64,000 nt of DNA from Hirsutella rhossiliensis. Lineage: Eukaryota; Ascomycota; Sordariomycetes; Hypocreales; Ophiocordycipitaceae. The notes beneath the pieces were generated by a model. It did no database searches and was not told where the DNA came from. It worked only from the letters and a program-made list of their open reading frames with translations. The DNA is taken from positions 6,448,001-6,512,000 of the forward strand of contig NW_025408667.1 in NCBI RefSeq assembly GCF_020360975.1, read 5' to 3'. Positions 59,042-64,000 of this stretch are shown piece after piece (within the stretch, counting starts at the first letter, position 1; the number at the start of each line of letters is the position of its first letter). The translations under genes were made by a program, and so were the position numbers.

Positions 59042-60626
59042 TTACACTTTGTCGAACCAGATCAGGTCAGGCAAATCGCTCTCGAGGTCCAGACCCATCT
59101 TGATTGCCGTATCGTTATGCAGCCTAAACTCAGCGTCAATGTCCTCCGCGTCTTCAATTCCCTGGAAATCGGTCGGCTGCATGTGCGCGATATATTTGGT
59201 CTGGTTGCATAGATGCTGGAACGTAAGCATGAACGGAAACGATCGATCCTCAGCGTCAACGAAGAGACTATCGTTACTAATCTGTACCGTCAGGCTGTGA
59301 TAACCTCGGTTCCAGTATCTGCCGGTGTAAGCAGCGAGGGGCAACATCTGCGGATGTGGCTTCTTGGAACCGGGACAGTGCTTCGGCAAGAGCTCCGCAG
59401 TTGTTTCTTCCTCTTGTTCATGTCCTGCACTGCGGGGTTCAGTTTCGATCTTTTTCCAATCCACCCGCTCAGCCTCGGGGACTTTAAGGAATTCATCTAT
59501 GATCTCTCGCATCAGAATGTTGATAATAACGTCGCCGCTGTCCGAGTTGTCGAAGATTGCACCGCCAGACTTGAATTCGGGGAGGAAGAAATGAGAAGTC
59601 TGGAAACCGGGATCGCTGCCATCGTGGCTGATGATTGCGTGACCCCGGTAGTAGTACGTTTCCCATCCAGCGCCATATAACATTGGGGAAGTCAACGGCC
59701 GGAGATGAGTATCTCCCGGGTCCTCGATTGTTCGCGGCTTGACGAGCCCCTTGTATACGTCCCGGGTAATAGGGTCTTCGTGATTCACCATGGCCTTGAC
59801 CCATTTGATATAGTCATTGACGCTCGATATGACTAAGCCCGCCCCTTGAGCCTCGGGTTCGTCTTGGGCCTGGAGTCCTTGATATTGCTTGCTCTTTTCA
59901 TCCCACAAGTATCCAGTGGCAATGCGGTCTCCAAGACCCTTGTCGCGAGCGCGTCCCGGTTGGAGGTTGGTCGACTGCATATTTAAAGGCTGAAAGAAGC
60001 GTAGTTCAAGAAAATCAGCAAAGGGGAGCCCGGTCGCCTTCTCAACCAAGTACGACGCCACGGTATACATCATGTTGCAGTATAGGTATTTTGAACGGAG
60101 GGGGGATGCTATGCCCAAGTTCCGTAGGTTCCTCGTGATTGACCGGGCGTTATCTGGTTGTGCTGCTCCGGGGCCCAGATATGATAGGTCATGGCTGTAT
60201 GCACCCATGCTGGTAAGTACGAGAGTAATTGAGAGTTCGAGAGGTGCTTACTGCTTACCCGGCGATTCCCGTCCTGTGACTCAGGACATCTTCAACGGTA
60301 ACGCTCTTGGTATACTCTTCCTCGGACATGACAAAGTCGCCGGGAAGCAAGCTCGACATGGTGGCTTTGTATTGCACCTCTGGGTAGTGGACATTGTCAC
60401 GCACCAGGAGTCCGACAGATGCAGCGGTCAATGACTTGGAAGCAGACGCTATGTCGAACAGCGTGTCCGCTGTGCACGGTTTGGGCGGGTCGATGGATGC
60501 CCACCCGTAACCTGTGGAGGCCACCGTATTGTTCTCAAGGATTGCAATGGCTAGGCCGGGTACGTGTTGCGCCTGCATGAGTGCCTCCACATGGGCGGTG
60601 AATATCGGAGACTGGAGGAGGTCCAT
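59042..60626 (-). CDS. Beta-lactamase-related serine hydrolase (class C/S12-like)
   Basis: Two exons (60626-60259 and 60209-59042) with a 49-bp intron (GTAAGC..CCAG) give about 511 residues ending in TAA. Catalytic motifs are in the usual order: SASK with Ser61 and Lys64 in FDIASASKSLTAAS, YCN (Tyr166, Asn168) in SKYLYCNMMYTVASYLVEK, and HDG in ISHDGSDPGFQ as the third-motif equivalent. A C-terminal beta-barrel-like region (AAYTGRYWNRGYHSLTVQI) resembles the domain that often follows in this family. There is no signal peptide, so a cytosolic esterase or acyltransferase is as likely as a peptidase. Relatives include LovD-type acyltransferases. The gene is intact inside an AT-richer, fragment-filled region. 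Confidence 0.85.
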
Positions 60627-60828
60627 CGTTTGTGTTTGGAAGACGAGTTTCCGGAATCCTTGTCGGCGGGCGTGAGGAATGCCAAAAGGCTAGCTTGGTG
60701 GAGAATTGCTGTTTTACCAGGAATGCATATCGGGGAAAGGAGATAGGAGCTTCAGAACACAGTGGAAGAAGAAGGGGCCACACCTAGGTGAAAACAGTGA
60801 TGCATGACTATCGGGACGAGCGAGGGCC

Positions 60829-60836
60829 TTATATAA
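60829..60836 (-). promoter_or_regulatory. Candidate TATA box of the serine hydrolase gene
   Basis: ttatataa, a palindrome about 205 bp upstream of the ATG at 60626, is the clearest TATA-like element before the gene. Confidence 0.35.
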
Positions 60837-62384
60837 GTACAGATACCTCATGCGGGCCTAGATAACTAGGTAGCTAAAAGGACGCATTGAGATGTCCCTT
60901 AATTATACAGTGGGTTAACTAAAGTAAAGACAGAACGGAAGTCACGGCATGGGTATTAGTCCTCCCACTAAAACTATAAATCGCGATGAACTAGCCAAGT
61001 AAAATATAATAAAATAAATAAAATTCTAGATTAGATAAAGCGAAGAAATTTTTACATCATAGGATCTATCTAGTATTTTTGTTTACTAGCCGTTGTTGTG
61101 AAATGCAGCTTGGAGACTTCTCGGCATTGATATGACTAGGCTTTCTAACATATCACCTTCAATCTCTTCCTAAACCTCTTCTGCAGCTTGGCAGAATAAT
61201 TCCTTTACAAGTTGCCTTGGGGTCGCCAGCAAGGGCTATTAGGGAAGTCTGTCTCTTGTGACAGAATGCGCCATAGAACATCTAAGTAACTCTCCTCAAC
61301 TTGTCCTATGTAGGAGTCTTGGCCCGGTGCGCAAAAGCAGCGGTCGCGCAACTCGACCCCTCAGTTACTGCAGAGGCAAAGTGTGGCATGCAGCAAAAGA
61401 GAACGAGATTGGCTTAGCGATAGCTTTTTCAATTGACCACACATATAAGGGGACAGATTGGTCTGCGACCAAGCAAGACAGGGACCAGCCCGTGACACCC
61501 TCACCCTAAGGCTATATGTTAGGCTCCTAGAGTCTCTAACCCTAAGCTTAATTAGCTGACGTAGATGGAGTATTAGTGTGTAACTTACACATTTGCAGAG
61601 TACCTAGTTTTGGCGCTCGTCTTATCTGCATGCAGTTAACATCTCGTCTAAAAAGACCCATGCTTTCCAGGCTTTCTCGGGTAAATCCACATGGCGCCGA
61701 GCATATTAAAGCCACTTACTAGAGTGTTTTAAAGTGCTAGACGTCTTCCGCCTTGAGGTATTGTAGTGCCATGTATAGAACCAGGCAATACACCCTCTCT
61801 AGCCACAATAACGCATGCAAATCAGCCCAAGTTGTATATTATTGCAATCCTCGTGCAAGTGCAAGGCGAATACACATGATGAGGGGCTTTTGGAAGCATT
61901 CTTGCAACATCTACAGCTATTTCAGATGTAGCTATGGGGGTTTGAGACCCAAATAGCGTCTACACTTTCGTAGACACTGTACATCTTGCCGTTAGGAGAG
62001 TCATCCAGGAATTAGTTTTTTTTTGGTCTGACGATATATCTACGCCAGCTGGCTAGGGGTCCTACACGACCTCCATGCTCAGTAATTGTCTTTGCTCGGA
62101 GCCACAAGGCATGGCGCAGACGTTATGTATCCAGTGACGCAAAAAGAGTCGGTGTCGAGGCATCCCTGGGACAAGGCCCGTCCCTTCCGAGGGCAAACAA
62201 TTTAACAACTAGCGTACTTGTGAAACTGACCGCATTTACTGGGGTCAGAGTTTAGGGTAATGGCGTTCTCACAAGCAGTTATTTCGGACTCTAGCAATGA
62301 AATTTCTTTGCAGTCTCTTTATACAGGGGTATTTAATAGCTTAGAGACAGTATTGGAGGGATTTTTTGGAGAATTTTCTACCTA
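60837..62384. other. AT-rich sequence without genes
   Basis: Around 60890-61080 the sequence is very AT-rich (aaatataataaaataaataa). Short plus-strand frames (61258-61509 and 61753-61956) carry no domains. A telomere-like ctaaccctaag at 61538 is a single short match only. Confidence 0.4.
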
Positions 62385-62816
62385 ATGATATTTAGCGAAT
62401 TGCAAGTTTTGCGGTCCAGATACTTTTGCTACCCAGCTGCGGAGAAACTCATCAGGTGCTATTATCCAACTGCTCGTAGAAACACACTAAATCAGACTGT
62501 TCCGCAATCTGTCCTTCTCCGCCTTCTCTCATTAGGCCTCTGCGCCGATGTCGATCGCCAAGAGCGGTCCGGATTTTGTGAGTTTCCACGGTACTGTCTA
62601 AGAGATAGCCCAAAACGTTCCGAGTCCACCGTAGATGATTCCTCCTCTTTGTTTCAGGGGGGTCTTGACGCAGTAGAACTCTGTACTTCGCTATGCTATT
62701 ACTATTCATTTAGAGGTCCAAAGCTGCACGCATATACTCGCCACAGTATCTGCTGCAATCTCCTCAGTGACTTGATCTGCCATATAATTACGGGTTTGCG
62801 AGGTACTGCTATGTAA
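62385..62816 (+). pseudogene. Possible worn carrier-protein-like coding fragment
   Basis: A 143-codon frame includes VDDSSSLFQGGLDAVELCTS. This resembles the carrier-protein motif of NRPS-like or polyketide enzymes (usually F-x-x-G-x-DS-hydrophobic), with Ala in place of the phosphopantetheine-bearing Ser. The rest of the frame shows no adenylation or reductase motifs and contains unlikely runs of Cys and Tyr. If the resemblance is real this is a decayed fragment. Confidence 0.2.
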
Positions 62817-63079
62817 GCAGTGAAGATTGAAGAACTTCAGAGACGCTTCGTTATAACTCGGACTTCTAAAGGGATAGAAATAAGTTGTCACATTTCGCGC
62901 CGTAAATCCCCGAACGAGCCCAATATCAAAAACAAGGATAAATGCAGAGGGTGGGTTGTTGCTGATAATTGCTGCGAAGTCCCATCGAATTTACCCATGC
63001 TTTGGGGTCGTCTGTGCGAGATCCTGAGGGCGTCGCTACCCGACTTCTTGTCTGGGCATTCGGCAATCAATCAGGGACA
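62817..63079. other. Unassigned sequence between fragments
   Basis: Mixed sequence with no recognisable gene. A plus-strand frame runs through it without domains. Confidence 0.35.
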
Positions 63080-63283
63080 CTGCAATTCTTGGCGGGTCAA
63101 GGGCCTTGCGGCACAAGCAGCAACCTTGACGTTCGACTGATGAGTATAGGTGCTCAGGCGGTGGAGACCGGCATCAAACTTGCTCGCGAGGGGGGGGGCA
63201 GTGCTGGCAGGGTTCCACTAGACCAGGCAGTCCACAGGCAACCGACTAAGCGACGAAGAAACCTGCATTCCCTTGGATCATAG
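63080..63283 (+). pseudogene. Ornithine-aminotransferase-like fragment
   Basis: A plus-strand frame contains MSIGAQAVETGIKLARE and, after a short gap, GRVPLDQAV. In ornithine aminotransferases (class III, PLP-dependent) the corresponding block is MNTGAEAVETxIKxAR, followed about ten residues later by KGIPxxxA. The order and spacing match. The changed residues (Thr to Ile, Glu to Gln) and the absence of any other family segment up- or downstream indicate a decayed piece, not a gene. The 9-G run at 63188 breaks the composition. Confidence 0.45.
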
Positions 63284-64000
63284 AATATGACCTATTACAT
63301 GTCGTGGGCAGAAGAGTTTCGTTCAAGTGGCCCGGCCAATGGATAGCCTTAAAAGAGCTGTAACATCGAAGAGGGAGGCAAGGGGGAAAACAATGCCTAT
63401 CTCTCCTGCCATTACGCGACTATGGGTGCGGGTTAGCACATCAAGGGAAGGCACCGACTGTGACAACTTCCAACAGCAGATTGTTTGTAGCATCTCTGGC
63501 TGCACTGGCCATCTTGTTGACGATGATGCAAGTCGAGCGTGATCGGCCGAAGAACAGGGCATTGGTAAGCCTCATTCGGCAGGGCCGTGTAGTCCCTTGT
63601 TCCCTCTGCGGTGGAGTTGACCCTAGCAAGCTGTTGACCTCGGTCTGCAATGGGGTCTGCAGCTGTAGACTATACTTTTCTAAGCTCAAATTCTTGGATT
63701 TTCCACTCCAAACCTACTCACCAAGAGCAGGGGATGATGCCTAACAGCCGGACAGTGAAGCCAAGCCCGCTGCGCAGGACTCTCCTGTAAAGCCTCAGCG
63801 TGGCAACTTCCTGGAATGTTCATGTGGTCGGGGATTCAGCGCGCCTCCGTTGCGCCATGGGCTGCAGCCAGAGTAATTCGAGGGAGAATTCCCAGAAGAG
63901 TCGGATGGCGTGCCCATCAGGGATGCGGCGGCTGCGAGGTTATCGAAGTATAGGGCAATCTTTCACGGTGGGGGAGGTCAGACCAGCGCGAAGGCCTTCC
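63284..64000. other. Terminal unassigned sequence
   Basis: Short frames on both strands, none with domains or clear starts. No further segment of the aminotransferase could be recognised. The window ends in ordinary mixed sequence, and a gene could continue beyond the edge. Confidence 0.35.

Noticed and set aside
61536..61548. Telomere-like ctaaccctaag
   Set aside because: Only about one and a half repeat units; no array, so it is no evidence for a chromosome end.
1..64000. CRISPR array, prophage, bacterial defence island or rRNA genes
   Set aside because: No regularly spaced repeats, no bacterial-type operons or ribosome binding sites, and no rRNA-like sequence. The window is fungal nuclear DNA.

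Overview
The window reads as chromosomal DNA from a filamentous ascomycete (Sordariomycetes, perhaps Hypocreales; the order is an inference). The evidence is short spliceosomal introns (about 55-80 bp) with GT..AG ends, GC-rich coding sequence, CT-rich leaders, and fungal-type genes: Rxt3, GMA12/MNN10 glycosyltransferase, PHO-4 phosphate permease, Zn2Cys6 and C2H2 regulators. Gene models were built by eye from frames and splice signals. Family names rest on recognised motifs, not on a database search.

Layout. 1-4.3 kb: a type II membrane GT34 glycosyltransferase (+) converges on a tRNase Z-like hydrolase (-). 4.3-9.8 kb: a disturbed accessory stretch with a tRNA-like relic, a 221-bp element with perfect 21-bp inverted ends, several coding-like but unrecognised spliced frames, a short putative secreted protein and a broken flavin monooxygenase exon. 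9.9-20.9 kb: ordinary housekeeping genes: PHO-4-type phosphate permease (-), SDH assembly factor 4 (+), Rxt3 (-) and an NMN adenylyltransferase-like enzyme (+).

20.9-40.9 kb: a 20-kb interval in which I can support no protein gene. It is not AT-rich decay. It holds pyrimidine tracts, a long AC/AT microsatellite, a 23-G run and most copies of a repeated 9-bp word, TACGGAGTA. 40.9-47.5 kb: a Zn2Cys6 regulator with a polyglutamine linker (-), a 3.6-kb gap and an aminoglycoside-phosphotransferase-like protein (+) that lacks both key aspartates. 47.9-54.7 kb: a compact block of mitochondrial Mn-SOD (-), GINS subunit Psf3 (+), an unknown membrane protein (-) and a C2H2 regulator (-).

54.7-64 kb: gene-poor and increasingly AT-rich. 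It has one intact gene, a beta-lactamase-related serine hydrolase (-), and decayed fragments that include an ornithine-aminotransferase-like piece. This looks like an accessory or degenerating compartment.

Most genes are independent housekeeping or regulatory functions. I see no clear biosynthetic cluster and no CRISPR, phage or bacterial-type system. The items most worth follow-up are the gene-free 20 kb with its TACGGAGTA words, the pseudokinase, and the fragment-rich ends.
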